Positions 5,106 to 5,373 of a DNA stretch of 5,373 bases are shown one piece after another (position 1 is the stretch's first letter; each line of letters opens with the position of its first letter). The stretch is from Candidatus Omnitrophota bacterium. Its GTDB lineage: Bacteria > Omnitrophota > Gorgyraeia > Gygaellales > Profunditerraquicolaceae. Location: positions 1-5,373 of the forward strand of contig VGKM01000090.1 in the NCBI GenBank assembly GCA_016867005.1, in the 5' to 3' direction. The notes beneath the pieces were generated by a model, which had not been told where the DNA came from, did no database searches, and saw only the letters and a program-made list of their open reading frames with translations. Both the position numbers and the translations under genes were made by a program.

Positions 5106-5373
5106 TTTTGGCACCTGGGGCAGAAATAAGTACCCCTGCCTCCCAATGCAATGCGTTTAACCGGCGCCCCGCAAGCCAAACACGGTTTACCTTCTCTGCC
5201 GTAGACCTTGTGGTATTTCACGTAGTCACCCTGCATGCCGGATAACTGCACATATTGATCGATTGATGACCCCTTATATTTAATTGCTTCTTTAAGCGTT
5301 TCAATTATCTCTTTTAACAGGCGTTCTTTTTCTTTGCCGGTTAAAGACGCAGCCGGCCTGCCGGGGTCAATCC
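5102..5373 (-). CDS. mutM: Formamidopyrimidine-DNA glycosylase, C-terminal part (cut by window edge)
   Basis: Base-excision repair enzyme that removes 8-oxoguanine and formamidopyrimidines and nicks the abasic site. Only the last 89 residues are present; the catalytic N-terminus (Pro-Glu) lies outside the window. I translated this frame by hand: it opens IDPGRPAASLTGKEKERLL, the end of the helix-two-turn-helix DNA-binding region, then GSSIDQYVQLSGMQGDYVKYHKVYGREGKPC. The zinc finger follows, with four Cys in C-x2-C-x16-C-x2-C arrangement (PCLACG ... YFCPRCQK) and the conserved GGRGT loop whose Arg contacts DNA. These features indicate Fpg/MutM rather than the plant-type or NEIL proteins that lack zinc. 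The stop codon overlaps the next gene's ATG (ATGA), so it is probably in the same operon as the pyr genes. Confidence 0.95.
   Translation of the reverse strand, partial: IDPGRPAASLTGKEKERLLKEIIETLKEAIKYKGSSIDQYVQLSGMQGDYVKYHKVYGREGKPCLACGAPVKRIALGGRGTYFCPRCQK
5112..5116 (-). promoter_or_regulatory. Ribosome binding site that sets the start of the ICMT-like gene
   Basis: AGGTG on the minus strand, inside the last codons of mutM, lies 6 nt before ATG at 5105. The alternative GTG start at 5114 is made of part of this same site, which argues against its use. Confidence 0.65.

Noticed and set aside
4924..5151. Minus-strand 75-codon frame overlapping mutM and the ICMT-like gene
   Set aside because: It is a shifted frame across two well-supported genes; residues such as the runs of Ser and Gly come from the other reading.

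Overview
All eight genes in this window lie on the minus strand, so transcription runs from high to low coordinates. The set points to a bacterium with a V/A-type rotary ATPase of the kind found in Chlamydiae and other PVC-superphylum lineages and in spirochaetes. The order E subunit, DUF2764 protein, A subunit is characteristic of those groups. Moderate GC, very tight gene packing, and short palindromic and tandem repeats between and inside genes make an uncultured PVC-type lineage (for example Omnitrophota) my best guess. That assignment is inference from style and gene order, not a database match.

Right part (5373 down to 1580): a compact six-gene run, probably one operon. It begins with the C-terminal end of formamidopyrimidine-DNA glycosylase (fpg/mutM, cut by the window edge), then an ICMT/PEMT-like membrane methyltransferase-family protein. 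These are followed by pyrK (electron-transfer subunit of dihydroorotate dehydrogenase), a single-domain chromate-transporter-family membrane protein, pyrD (class 1B catalytic subunit) and pyrF (orotidine 5'-phosphate decarboxylase). Junctions are a 4-nt ATGA overlap, a 1-nt TAATG overlap, an 11-nt gap, a 1-nt gap and a 13-nt overlap, so translational coupling is likely. PyrD and PyrK together oxidise dihydroorotate to orotate with NAD+, and PyrF makes UMP from OMP. The intermediate enzyme PyrE is not in the window.

Middle (1579 to 1471): a 109-bp spacer, the only real intergenic region. It holds three copies of an 8-bp tandem repeat, a perfect 11-bp hairpin, and a second inverted copy of the 13-bp hairpin core. 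The two copies could form mutually exclusive structures just upstream of the ATPase operon.

Left part (1470 down to 1): the start of the V-type ATPase operon, with atpE (peripheral stalk), a short DUF2764 protein of unknown function, and the first 109 codons of atpA (catalytic subunit), which runs off the window.

No RNA gene, CRISPR array, transposase or clear rho-independent terminator is visible. The points most worth a second look are the nested palindromes before atpE, the 7-bp repeat array inside pyrK, the unpaired chromate-transporter gene in a pyrimidine operon, the enlarged active-site loop in PyrD, and the DUF2764 protein in the position where other operons carry subunits C and F.
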